DNA of 64,000 nucleotides from Methylotuvimicrobium sp018830325. GTDB taxonomy: Bacteria; Pseudomonadota; Gammaproteobacteria; Methylococcales; Methylomonadaceae. The stretch is taken from the NCBI RefSeq assembly GCF_044788715.1, contig NZ_CP173170.1, positions 1,240,001-1,304,000 of the forward strand, given 5' to 3'. Position numbers and translations under genes: made by a program. The notes beneath the pieces are model-generated. The model was not told where the DNA came from. It saw only the letters and a list, made by a program, of their open reading frames with translations, and ran no database searches. Shown piece after piece: positions 51,650-62,200 of this stretch. Positions within the stretch are counted from its first letter, which is position 1. Every line of letters starts with the position of its first letter.

Positions 51650-54600
51650 TTACACTTTTCGTATCGGCAATTCGAAATAGAAACTCGCACCTTCGCCTTC
51701 GATAGACTCGAAACCGATTCGACCTCCCATGCGTTCGATCAATTCTTTGGAAATGGCCAGGCCCAATCCGGTGCCGCCTTTTTTTCGTGTGTCCGAAGCA
51801 TCGGCTTGGGCGAATTTCTGAAAAACACGATCGCGGAAGCCGTCCGGAATACCGGGGCCTCGGTCGGAGACCGTTATTCGTATGGATTCGTTAATTTGTT
51901 TTACATTAATTTTTACGTCGCCACCATCGGGAGAAAATTTAACCGCGTTGGACAATAAGTTCGATAATACTTGTTGCAGTCGTTGCACATCCACATGGAT
52001 ATCGCCCTTCGGTCTTTCACCGGTCAGTATCAACGATACTCGACGCCCGATGCCATAGGTTCGATTGGCATCGATTGTTTGTTCGATTAACGGCATCAAG
52101 GCTTGCTTTTTCATATTGAATTGGAGCTTGCCGCCTGCGATTTTCTCCATGTCGAGCAAATCGTCGATCAGGATGGCCAAGCGCCGGCTATTATTATAGG
52201 CAATGCTTATTATCTCAAACACAGGCTTGGGTAATTCGCCCAGAACACCGCCATTCAGCAAGCCTAAGGCGCCGGATATCGACGTAAGCGGTGTGCGCAG
52301 TTCATGACTAACGGTAGCAACGAATTCGTTTTTCATGCGGTCGACTCGCTTGCGCTCGGTAATGTCTCTTACCATGCCGACATACATGGCCTGATCCTGA
52401 AGAGTGATTTCGGAAATGGCCAGTTCCATTGGGAATAGCTCGCCGTTTTTTCGAAGGCCCTCGACTTCTCTTCCGATACCGATGATTCGGGCGATGCCTG
52501 TCGATTGGTGATTGCGTAAATAACTATCGTGGGCGTCGCGGTGCGGATTCGGCATCAATATTTTGATATTACGGCCGGCAATCTCGGCGGCTTCATAGCC
52601 GAAAATTTTCTCTGCGGCAGGATTGAAAGACCCGATTTTACCGGTTCGATCAATCGTGATAATACCGTCCACAATAGTATCGAGAATGGCTTTGGTGTGC
52701 CGGCTTTGTTCCTTGAGTGCGGCTTCGGCATGTTTGCGTTCGGCGATGTTTTGAGCAATGCCGAGAAATCCGGTAATGCCGCCCTTATCGCTACGCATAG
52801 TTGTGACGACAAGCGATACCGGAATGTGCCGGCCATCTTTGCGGATATAAGTCCACTCGCGATTTTCCGAGCCCTCATGTTCGGGTTTTTCGGTAAAGAC
52901 TCGAAATCCTTCCACCGGGCGACCGAATTCCTGGCTTAATTCCAGGCCGCGTGCCAAGACTTCTTCAGCCTTATGAAACAGCGCGGGCGTTTTTTTGCCG
53001 ATGACTTCTGCCGAGGAAAAACCCAGCATGCGTTCGGCTCCCGGATTAAAAGTCGTGATGATGCCTTCTATATCGGTAGCGATAATTGACATTTCCGAGG
53101 CTGCATTTAATACGTTAGTCAGCAAATGAGTCACGCGTTTGCGCTCGCTTTCGGCAGCTTTGCTCTCAGTGATATCCACGGCACGTCCGGCATGCCGGAT
53201 AATTTGTCCGTTACTGTCTTTAACAGGAAAGGACTGTGCGTGTACCCAACGGATATTGCCGTTCGGTTTCGTGATACGGTATTCCAAATCGAACTGGCCG
53301 CTGTGCCGGTATTGGTTCATTTTTTGGAAAAAAACCGGTTTGTCGTCTTCAATGATGGATTCGGCGAATGAGTTTGGGTTGTCGTATAAGCTTTGGCAGC
53401 TTCTGCCCCATATCTTTTCGTAGACCGGGTTGATGTAAATCAAACGGTCGTTATCCGCATTGCGGAGCCAAAATACTTCTCTGATGTTTTCGGTTATATG
53501 GCGTTGTTTTTCTTCGCTTTCACGAAGCGCGGCTTCGGCTTGTTTACGGTCGGTGATGTCGAGAACGAAACCGTCGAGATAATCGATATTGCCGGAAGGG
53601 TTGGCAATAGCCGTTCCTTTCTCGTAAGCCCAGCGGATCGTTCCGCCTTTATGAAGGATTCGGTATTCCAATTCCCATCCGGTTCCGGATGCAACGGCCT
53701 CATAAACCGACCGCTCCACCGGTTCGGTGTCGTCGGGGTGGATGATGCTGGCGTAACTGCGCACCGAGTTGCCGATAAAGTCGCTGGCCGGGTAGCCGCT
53801 CATGCTGTCGACGATGGCGCTCATATAGAGCATTGTCCAATTCTCGTCCAATTTGCAGCGGTAAACGATGCCGGGAATGTTGCTAACCAACGACTGATAT
53901 TGGTCGCGATTCTTTTTTAAATCGGCCGTTCTGGCTTGAATTTGTTGTTCAAGGTTCGCGAGGATTCCGGATTGCTCGTTAAAACTGTCCGTCAAGCGTT
54001 GCGCCATCTGATTCAACGCCTTGCTCAGGTTGTCGTATTCCATGATGGGACTGGCCGGCAGATTCGGTTTGAGACCGTTGCCGATGGCATCGGCCAAACC
54101 GAAGCTGGCGGCCTCGAGATTGCGCAGCGAATGCGTCAGCCAGCGGCTTAGTAAGTAGGAAACGATAATGCTCGACAATAGCAGCACCGCTAATGACAAA
54201 AACAGCGGTAGGCGGCCTTTTTCGAAATCAAGCACCAAGGATTCGGCATCTTGTTCGATATACACTCGAGCGACATCCGAAGCCCTGGTAACGGGTACGC
54301 TGGTTAGGTAACGCCCTCGTTTCCATCGATCCATGGCGGCCAATTCGCCATATGGCAGCCAGATGGACAGACCTTCGTTGAGCTGTCTGGTTTCGCCGGC
54401 TTGCTTGTCGATGGCGGTTAATCGACCCTGCTTTATTAATATGCGTCCATCGTGGTCTAACAAGGCCAGGCTCGTTTGCGGCGATAGTTGTGCTCGAGCC
54501 AGATCGGTTTGCCGGGTTTTAATCCCGGCGTCAGGCACGGAAGCGATATCGGCGGCGACCCGTTGCGTGATTAGTTCCAACCGTTCGAGCATGAACGCTT

Positions 54601-55201
54601 CATGGCGATTTCGCTGGGCGTTGCTTTCGACAATAATCGGTATGGCGCCGGCCAAGAGTATCGAGCATAACAAGACATGAAATAACAATTCGAATAACGA
54701 TGGCTTAAACCGACCGGTTAGCATTGTAGGCCGGAATGCTGTCTGAACGGCGAGTAGAATAATACCGGCAACCAAGGCGTTGAACAGTCCGTTCAACGGT
54801 TGTTTAAGCGCAACCAATAGCGTCGATTGCCATTCCATGCCGATAATGCGGTGATAAAACAATAAGATCAACGGCAGGCCTAGAAAAAACCAGAACACGA
54901 GATCGGCTAGGATTAAATTACGCAGTCCGCGGCGATAAAGCAATGCCACGGTCAATGCTTCGGCGGTAAAAGTGATCAGAGCGTAGGGTTGATTCCAGAG
55001 CGCCAAGGTATAAAGACCTCCGGTCGCGGCAATGACTGTTGCAGCGGTCGGGCCGAGCAAAGCCGCCGCAAGCATTGCCGCGATGGACCCGAAAATGAAA
55101 TCGACGCCGTAAAAAAGTGGCATATTCAGCCAGTTGCCGATCCAGGCCAGAAGAGCGAAAATCGCAGAAAGCGCAAGGGTGTTACGATTGATCGAAATCA
55201 T
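51650..55201 (-). CDS. Membrane sensor histidine kinase with four PAS domains
   Basis: 1183 residues. N-terminal membrane domain of about five or six segments (1-165), a further segment at about 175-195, an extracytoplasmic stretch, a segment near 335-355, a HAMP-like linker, then PAS 1-4 (about 435-950). PAS4 is FixL-like (ILMPNPHRDAHDSYLR, then RIIGIGREVEGLRKNG) and keeps a His at the haem-ligand position. HisKA with VSHELRTPL and ATPase with NLLSNAVKFSPDGG, DRGPGIP and GTGLGLAIS. No receiver domain. Its transmitter closely resembles that of the next upstream kinase (55198-58137), with which it overlaps by 4 bp. Confidence 0.94.
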   Translation of the reverse strand: MISINRNTLALSAIFALLAWIGNWLNMPLFYGVDFIFGSIAAMLAAALLGPTAATVIAATGGLYTLALWNQPYALITFTAEALTVALLYRRGLRNLILADLVFWFFLGLPLILLFYHRIIGMEWQSTLLVALKQPLNGLFNALVAGIILLAVQTAFRPTMLTGRFKPSLFELLFHVLLCSILLAGAIPIIVESNAQRNRHEAFMLERLELITQRVAADIASVPDAGIKTRQTDLARAQLSPQTSLALLDHDGRILIKQGRLTAIDKQAGETRQLNEGLSIWLPYGELAAMDRWKRGRYLTSVPVTRASDVARVYIEQDAESLVLDFEKGRLPLFLSLAVLLLSSIIVSYLLSRWLTHSLRNLEAASFGLADAIGNGLKPNLPASPIMEYDNLSKALNQMAQRLTDSFNEQSGILANLEQQIQARTADLKKNRDQYQSLVSNIPGIVYRCKLDENWTMLYMSAIVDSMSGYPASDFIGNSVRSYASIIHPDDTEPVERSVYEAVASGTGWELEYRILHKGGTIRWAYEKGTAIANPSGNIDYLDGFVLDITDRKQAEAALRESEEKQRHITENIREVFWLRNADNDRLIYINPVYEKIWGRSCQSLYDNPNSFAESIIEDDKPVFFQKMNQYRHSGQFDLEYRITKPNGNIRWVHAQSFPVKDSNGQIIRHAGRAVDITESKAAESERKRVTHLLTNVLNAASEMSIIATDIEGIITTFNPGAERMLGFSSAEVIGKKTPALFHKAEEVLARGLELSQEFGRPVEGFRVFTEKPEHEGSENREWTYIRKDGRHIPVSLVVTTMRSDKGGITGFLGIAQNIAERKHAEAALKEQSRHTKAILDTIVDGIITIDRTGKIGSFNPAAEKIFGYEAAEIAGRNIKILMPNPHRDAHDSYLRNHQSTGIARIIGIGREVEGLRKNGELFPMELAISEITLQDQAMYVGMVRDITERKRVDRMKNEFVATVSHELRTPLTSISGALGLLNGGVLGELPKPVFEIISIAYNNSRRLAILIDDLLDMEKIAGGKLQFNMKKQALMPLIEQTIDANRTYGIGRRVSLILTGERPKGDIHVDVQRLQQVLSNLLSNAVKFSPDGGDVKINVKQINESIRITVSDRGPGIPDGFRDRVFQKFAQADASDTRKKGGTGLGLAISKELIERMGGRIGFESIEGEGASFYFELPIRKV

Positions 55202-58137
55202 GATGCTATTTTTGATGAATCGTTGGCGATAATCGGTAAGGTAATAAAAAAAGTCGTGGCTTTATCCGGTTCGGATTCGAATCCGATGCTTCCGCCCATG
55301 CGTTCGACCAATTCTTTGGTAATCGCCAGTCCGAGCCCTGTCCCACCTTTTTTTCGGGAATCGGAGGCGTCGGCTTGAGCGAATTTTTGGAAGATGTGTT
55401 TGCGGAATGTCGCCGGTATACCGGGGCCTCGGTCGCTGACTTCGATTCTAGCCAGATTGCCGGTACTTAGAACGGCGATATCCACGGTTCCGCCTTTCGG
55501 TGAAAACTTGGCCGCGTTCGATAACAAATTGGCGAATATTTGTTGAAGGCGCTGGGCATCGACATCGACATGCAAGGCATCATCGCGTTGCGTTATTCTT
55601 AGGATAACGCCGAATTGGTCCGCATAGGTTTGATTATCATCGAGAGCTTGTTCGACCAGAGGCATCAGTGTTTGCGGGCGAAGATCGAAATTTAATTTGC
55701 CGGCGATCAATTTTTCCATGTCGAGCAAATCGTTAATTAGCAAGGACAAGCGTCGACTGTTTTTGTAAGCAATCGCTACGATTTCATCAACGTTGCCGGG
55801 GAGTTCGCCCAAGGCGCCTCCAGCCAGCAATCCGAGCGACCCGGCTATTGCGGTCAATGGCGTGCGCAATTCGTGACTCACGGTCGAGATGAATTCGTTC
55901 TTCATTCGATCGTTGCGTTTGCGTTCGGAGATGTCTTCGATAATCGACCAAATCATTTTCCTGCCCGACAAGTCTTCGACGACCATGCCGTTCAGCAAAA
56001 CCGGATATCGGTCGCCGTTTTTCTTGATGTATTCTTTTTCGAAGGGGCCGTAGCGACCGGTGTTCTTCATGCTTTCCGATTGCTGTTTTTCTTTCGCTTC
56101 GTATTCTTGAGGAGTTATTTCAAAATAACTGAGCGACAAAAATTCTTCGCGGCTGTATCCGGTAGGCATCAACAAGGCGTTGTTGACCTCGACGAAACGG
56201 CCGGTGGCGTAATCGTTGAGCGCGATACCGACCGGTGAGAGTTCGAACAGACCGCGTAGCCTGGTTTCGCTGTCGTTCAAAGCCTGCATGGCCATCTTTT
56301 GCTCGGAAATATCGGCATGCGTGCCGTACATCATCAAAGGCTTGCCGTCGTTCGTCCGGTTAACGACGCGGCCGCGATCATGGACCCATACCCAATGACC
56401 TTGTTTATGCCGCATTCGGCATTGCGCGTCATAGAATTTAAGCTCTCCGGCAAAATGGCGTTGCAGTAAGCGCTCGGACTGCTGCAAATCGTCGGGGTGA
56501 GTTAATTTAAGCCAGGTTTCGATACTAATCGGCTCGAGCTCGCTCAAGGTATAGCCAACGATTTCGGCCCAGCGTTCGTTGAAGACGGTTTGGCCGGTTT
56601 GAACGTTCCATTCCCAGGTGCCGATGTGGGTCCCTTCAATAATCGCCGTTAGCCGGCGTTGGCTGATCAAAATGCGTTCGGCATCGTTTTTTTCGCGGCT
56701 GATATCCGACTCGATCGCCATGAAACCTTGTAACGCGCCTTGCGTATCGTAGAGAGGGTTGCATTGAATACGCACCCAATAGGTTTGCCCGGATTTATGA
56801 TAATTGACGACATCGACAGTGAAGGATTGTCGTTCTATCAACGCTCGATGCATTTCAGCGGCGACCTCTGGGTTGGTTGCTTCTCCCTGGAGTAGATCGC
56901 CGGGTTTGCGCCCGAGCATTTCCGCCAACCGATAGCCTGAGAGTCGGGTGAAGCCTTCGTTGATCCATTCCACGCGCCCTTCGGTGTCGGTGATGATGAC
57001 GCCGTTGGTGGTTTGGCTGGCGACGCGCGATAGGCGCGTCAATTCGGCTTGATCTTGATCATGCAGACGTTTGACGCGCGCGGCCTCGATTAACTGACCC
57101 AGCGTCGTCAGCAATGGGTGCAGGAATTTCAGCCATTCGCGGTCGTAACCGCCGGGGCGGTTGGCAATGCCGATCATTGCGACGAGCTTGCGGTCGTAAT
57201 GAACCGGAATGCCTAGAAAGGCTTTTAACGGAGGATGGCCGGGAGGGAGCCCGCAGCGTCTCGGGTCATGCTCGGGATCGTTGGCGATCAGGGGGTTTCC
57301 CGAAGTGATGACGGCGCCGAACAAATTCTTGAGGTTGGAAAACTCCATGCCTTGCGCCGCATTCGCCTCGTAAAATGCGCGCGTTTCGTCGTTCCAAGCG
57401 ATGTTGGTAATCGCCCGAGTCTTTAAGTAGGGGCTTCCGTCTACGTGATGTAATATCTCGGCAATGAATCCGTATTCGCTGCCGGTGAGATTGAGTATGT
57501 CCGACAACAATTCGTCGAAAGCCCGGCTACGATTCGATTCGAGAATAAATTGAGATTGGGCGCGCGAAATGATCTCGGCTATATGTTTTTGGCGTTCGAG
57601 AGCCGCTTCCGCCGATTTTATTTCGCTAATGTTACGGCAAATCAGCAAAGATCGAGCGACGAGTCTCACAATTTCTTGAGCGCAAGCGCTAAGGTCGCTC
57701 AATACTTTGCGTTGTTCGGGCGTTAGCTGTTTCGGCTCGCGGCTCATGATACAAAAGGTTCCGATAGCCAAGCCGTCTTCGGTCAACAACGGTGCTCCTG
57801 CATAGAAGCGGATATTGTTGGAGCCGGTGACTAGTGGATGTGCGTTAAAACGAGAATCGATCCGGGCATCCGGGACTTCGAAGATTTCGTTTTTGAGGAG
57901 GGTATGCGCGCAAAACGAGAGTTCGCGTGGCGTTTCGGTGATATCGAGCCCCAGGCAGGACTTGAACCATAGCCGATGTTCGTCGACTAAAACGATCAAC
58001 GCAATAGGCGCGCCAATGCATTGCCGAGCCAGGCGGGTCAGCCGGTCGAATCGTTCTTCCGGTCCGGTATCGAGAATGCCGAGCGCGTGTAAGGCTTTTA
58101 CTCGCTCGATCTCGGTGCGAGGCTTTTTCTTTATCAA
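55198..58137 (-). CDS. Soluble sensor histidine kinase, GAF-GAF-PAS-PAS-PAS
   Basis: 979 residues, no membrane segment. GAF1 (about 15-160), GAF2 (about 185-360), three PAS modules (about 370-750), HisKA with VSHELRTPLTAIAGSLGLL and ATPase with NLLSNAAKFSPKGG, DRGPGIP, GTGLGLAIT. GAF1 has the SFCAHTLL and FYAGAPL pattern common in these sensors. Its transmitter is a near duplicate of that of the downstream kinase. ATGA overlaps join it to both the HD-GYP gene before and the kinase after it. Confidence 0.94.
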   Translation of the reverse strand: MIKKKPRTEIERVKALHALGILDTGPEERFDRLTRLARQCIGAPIALIVLVDEHRLWFKSCLGLDITETPRELSFCAHTLLKNEIFEVPDARIDSRFNAHPLVTGSNNIRFYAGAPLLTEDGLAIGTFCIMSREPKQLTPEQRKVLSDLSACAQEIVRLVARSLLICRNISEIKSAEAALERQKHIAEIISRAQSQFILESNRSRAFDELLSDILNLTGSEYGFIAEILHHVDGSPYLKTRAITNIAWNDETRAFYEANAAQGMEFSNLKNLFGAVITSGNPLIANDPEHDPRRCGLPPGHPPLKAFLGIPVHYDRKLVAMIGIANRPGGYDREWLKFLHPLLTTLGQLIEAARVKRLHDQDQAELTRLSRVASQTTNGVIITDTEGRVEWINEGFTRLSGYRLAEMLGRKPGDLLQGEATNPEVAAEMHRALIERQSFTVDVVNYHKSGQTYWVRIQCNPLYDTQGALQGFMAIESDISREKNDAERILISQRRLTAIIEGTHIGTWEWNVQTGQTVFNERWAEIVGYTLSELEPISIETWLKLTHPDDLQQSERLLQRHFAGELKFYDAQCRMRHKQGHWVWVHDRGRVVNRTNDGKPLMMYGTHADISEQKMAMQALNDSETRLRGLFELSPVGIALNDYATGRFVEVNNALLMPTGYSREEFLSLSYFEITPQEYEAKEKQQSESMKNTGRYGPFEKEYIKKNGDRYPVLLNGMVVEDLSGRKMIWSIIEDISERKRNDRMKNEFISTVSHELRTPLTAIAGSLGLLAGGALGELPGNVDEIVAIAYKNSRRLSLLINDLLDMEKLIAGKLNFDLRPQTLMPLVEQALDDNQTYADQFGVILRITQRDDALHVDVDAQRLQQIFANLLSNAAKFSPKGGTVDIAVLSTGNLARIEVSDRGPGIPATFRKHIFQKFAQADASDSRKKGGTGLGLAITKELVERMGGSIGFESEPDKATTFFITLPIIANDSSKIAS

Positions 58138-59201
58138 TGCGCTGAGGATTCCGCGAAACGTTCACGGATTTCGAGGATGGCCGGAAACTGTTGTTCGAAA
58201 ATGTCAACCAGATCAGGGTCGAAATGTATGCCGCGATTTTCCTTGATTAAATTCCATGCCGCCTCGACGGTCCAGGCTTTTTTATAGGGCCGTTCCGAAG
58301 TCAAGGCGTCGAACACGTCGGCCAATGCCGCGATGCGTCCGGCTTGCGGAATATTTTCGCCGGATAAACCGTTGGGATAACCGCTGCCGTCCCATTTTTC
58401 GTGATGCGTCAATGCGATTTCGCGTGCCATGCGTAGCAAATCCGAATCGTCGCCTTCCAATAATTTCGCGCCGATGACGGCATGCGTTTTCATGACTTCC
58501 CATTCCTGCGGTTCGAATTTGCCCGGTTTTAGCAGTATCGAATCGGGAATACCGATTTTGCCGATGTCGTGCATCGGGCTAGCATTTAGAATCAAGTCGC
58601 ATTGTTCGTCGTTCCAACCGATGGCGCGCGCGAGTAGGGCACAGATATGGCTCATGCGTAAGATATGGCTGCCGGTTTCCTCGTCGCGGTATTCGGAGGC
58701 CATACCCAAGCGCTGTACGATTTGCAGGCGTGTTCGGTATAGTTCTTCGGTGCGCGCCCTCACCATGTTTTCCAACACCGTTTTTTGATCATGCAAAAGC
58801 CTGTGCGCCAAATGCGCCTGCAGCAAATTATGCACGCGCATCAATAATTCGTTACGGTCGAAAGGTTTGGTGATGAAATCGCGCGCGCCGGCCGTCAATG
58901 CGCGAAGTAAAAAATCCTTACCATGCTGTGCGGTCAAAATCACGATCGGCGGTAACAAAGGATCGTTCAATGCCATGAGTCGTTCCATTACCTGGAAGCC
59001 GTCCAGATAAGGCATATTGATGTCGAGTAGAATCAAATCGGTTCGCGCTTCGCGGAAGCGATCGACGACTTGGCGCGGGTCGTCGACTAAAATCCGATTT
59101 CGGTATCCTTGTTGTCCGAGCAATCTGTCCAATAGCTTGAGATTGGCCGGTTCGTCGTCGACGATCAGAATGCGTTCGTTGCTCAGAGTATCAGGGGGCA
59201 T
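58134..59201 (-). CDS. REC-HD-GYP cyclic-di-GMP phosphodiesterase response regulator
   Basis: 355 residues. Receiver (1-125) with Asp in LILLDINMPYLDG and Lys in ITKPFDR, a helical linker, and an HD-GYP domain (about 160-350) with the metal-binding HDIGKIGIPDSILLKPG, HHEKWDGSGYPNGLSG and DVFDALTSERPYK. All signature residues are present, so it should hydrolyse cyclic-di-GMP when activated. Overlaps: 11 bp with the upstream hybrid kinase gene and 4 bp with the downstream kinase. Confidence 0.95.
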   Translation of the reverse strand: MPPDTLSNERILIVDDEPANLKLLDRLLGQQGYRNRILVDDPRQVVDRFREARTDLILLDINMPYLDGFQVMERLMALNDPLLPPIVILTAQHGKDFLLRALTAGARDFITKPFDRNELLMRVHNLLQAHLAHRLLHDQKTVLENMVRARTEELYRTRLQIVQRLGMASEYRDEETGSHILRMSHICALLARAIGWNDEQCDLILNASPMHDIGKIGIPDSILLKPGKFEPQEWEVMKTHAVIGAKLLEGDDSDLLRMAREIALTHHEKWDGSGYPNGLSGENIPQAGRIAALADVFDALTSERPYKKAWTVEAAWNLIKENRGIHFDPDLVDIFEQQFPAILEIRERFAESSAH

Positions 59202-62200
59202 GAGGATTTCCGTCGGGGGTGAGTTTAAAACGGTCTATGCATTGAAGAAATTTTAGCACATCGAAAGGTTTCGTCAGATAATCGGCAAAGCCGGTCGTTA
59301 TGCCGCGTTCGATATCGCGGCGCATGGCATTGGCGGTAACCGCGATCACCGGAATGTATCGGGTGGTGGGGTTGCTCTTTAAACGGCGCAGCGCTTCGAA
59401 TCCGTCTATATCCGGTAAATTGATATCGAGCAGGATCAAATTCGGATGTTCATGTGCGGCGATGGCTAATCCGTCCATTGCATTGACGGCAGTAAACAAT
59501 TCCATGTTTTGGCGAGCAGCGAGAATTTTTTGTACCAGCCTCAAATTGGCCGGATTATCTTCGACATAGAGCAGTTTGCATCGGTTAGGGATGTTTTTCG
59601 AGGCGGCTATTGCCGACGGTTTAGCGGGAACGGTCGAGGTTTCGGTATCGAGCAAAACGGCCGACGGCAATTCGAACCAAAATCGGCTGCCTTCGCCGGG
59701 TGTGCTGTCTACCCCGATCTTGCCATGCATGGATTCAACCAGTTTTTTCGCCAGCGCCAGACCGATTCCGGTACCTTCGATATCCTGATAAGCCGATTCC
59801 AGGCGCTCGAAAGGCTTGAACAGACGGGGCAACGATTCCGCGGATATGCCGTAGCCGGTGTCTTTAACACCGATCCGAAGTCTATCGGGGCCGGCGTAGA
59901 TACAATCGACGGCTATCCATCCGCCGTCGCGGTTGTATTTAACCGCATTGGACAGTAGATTCAGCAACACTTGTTTGAGTCGAGTTGAGTCGGCGAGAAC
60001 TGAACAATTGTCGATTGATTCAAAGCGGATTGCGATGCCGCGTTGTTCGGCAAGCGGTTTGATCTGTTTGACGCAGGATTGGAGGATCGGGCCGACAGCA
60101 ATGACATCGAGGTCGAGCTCGATACGACCGCTTTCGATGCGGCTCAGGTCCAAGACTTCGTTGATTAGCGTCAAAAGATGGCTGCCGGCCTGGAGTATTT
60201 CGTGGAGGTTGTCGGCCTGGATGTCGGTCAACGCTTGTTCGGTGTCGGCTTCCAATAATTGTCCGAAACCGAGAATGGCGTTGAGCGGCGTGCGCAATTC
60301 ATGGCTCATGCGCGAGAGAAATTCCGATTTAGCGGCATTGGCGCGCTCGGCTTCTTCGCGGGCTGCGACCAGCATGGTTTCGGAGCGTTTGCGTTCGGAA
60401 ATGTCGCTGACAAAGGCGAAAAACAGGCGCTCTCCGCCTAGCTCGTTCAATGTGACATTAACTTCCACATCCAGCAAAGTTCCGTCAAAACGGCGGTGGC
60501 GGGTGTCGAATCGATCTCTGCCTAGCTCTATTACTTGAGCGATATGAGCCTCGAGTTGTTTCGGGGTTTCCAAAGCTTCGATGTCGGCTATGTGCAAACC
60601 GAGCAGTTCGTCTCGGGTGTATCCGAGCATCACGCAATAAGCATCGTTGCAATCGCGGATTTTGCCTTGTAGATCGGCGGTGAAAAAGCCGTCGATCGCG
60701 GCGTCGACGATCATCGCATTACGGCGGCTTTGTCGTTCCAGTTCCGCAGTGCGCTCGAGCACGCGTTGTTCGAGCTCGAGGTTGAGCCGTTTCAGTTCCG
60801 TTTCGGCGCGTTTACGTTCGGTGAGATCGGTGATCACATTGGCGAAAGCGATGGGGTTGTCGTCGCTATCCTTGATTAAGAAAATGCTGTGGATAGTCGA
60901 TATCACGCGTCCGTCGACGGCGGTAATGTCAAATTCGCCTGTCCAGAACTCGTTTTGCAATACTTCCGGTAAAATCCGGGATTTCAATTCCATCAATTGA
61001 TTTTCTTGATAGAAATCGAAAAATGTATAATCGCCGACATCGGCATTTTCCGGAACTGCCAACAGGCGTCTCAGGGCTTGGTTGAAATAATTGACTTTGC
61101 CTGTAAGATTCGCCCAGCCGATGCCCTGCGCCGAGGAATCCGCCAATAGCTGCAACATCTCGGCGCGTTGTTGTATCGTCCGGCGTTCGGTTACGTCTTG
61201 GCCGGTACAGAGTAACCCCGTAATCGTTCCATTGGCATCGCGCATCATCTCGGAATGCCATTCGATGTCCCGTTCTTCGCCGTTTCGAATAACGATGGGG
61301 TTGATGTTGCCTTGTGCCGGTTCTTGATGAACAGAACGGCGGAATATTTGGCGAATTCGATCTCTGTCGCGCTTCGGTAAGAATGATGCGAACCATTCTT
61401 TACCGATCACTTCATGAAACCGATAGCCGGTCAATTGTTCGAAATAGCGGTTGACATGCAGAATGAATCCTTGCGGGTCGAGTAGTAGTACGATGACCGG
61501 TGCGGTGTTGATCAAGCTGTTAGTAAAATCGCGTTCCTGCAAGAGTTCTTTTTCCGCCTGTTTGCGGCCGCTGATGTCGAGAAACGAGGCCATCATGCAC
61601 AAAGGCGCGCCGTCTTGGTCGTTTACCATGCTGGCCGATAGCTGTACTTCAACCGTCGAACCGTCGAAGCGTTTGGCGATTAAGTCGCCTTGCCATTGGC
61701 CCTTGGCGGACAGATTATCGATGACCGCTTCCGCCTTGTCGTGATCTTTCCAGAACTCGAGCGCCGAGCGGCCTAGGACCGATCGAGTGTCCGGTAAATG
61801 CCATAGTTCGGCGAAAGCCGGGTTAACATAGGAAAGCTTGGCGTCCGGTCCCGCGATCGCGATCGGTGTGATCGAGGCGTCGACTGCGGCATTCTTGATA
61901 TGCAAACCGGCCTCGGCTTGCCGGCGAGCGGTATCGTCGGTGATTCGACCTTCGATAAAAAGTAGCTTACCGTTTCCGCCGAAGACGCCCTTTCCGTATT
62001 CGCAGACCCAACGAATGTCTCCGTTTCGAGTCAAAATTCGATAATCGATTTCAAATTCGCGGCGCTCGCTAATAGCGGCCTGAACTTCGTTCCAAACGCG
62101 CTCGGTGTCGTCTGCATGAATCAGTTCGTTATAATTTAGGCTTCTCGGCGGTAGAAGGGCCTCTGGAGAATATCCGGTAAGCTGTTCGACGCCGCCGGTC

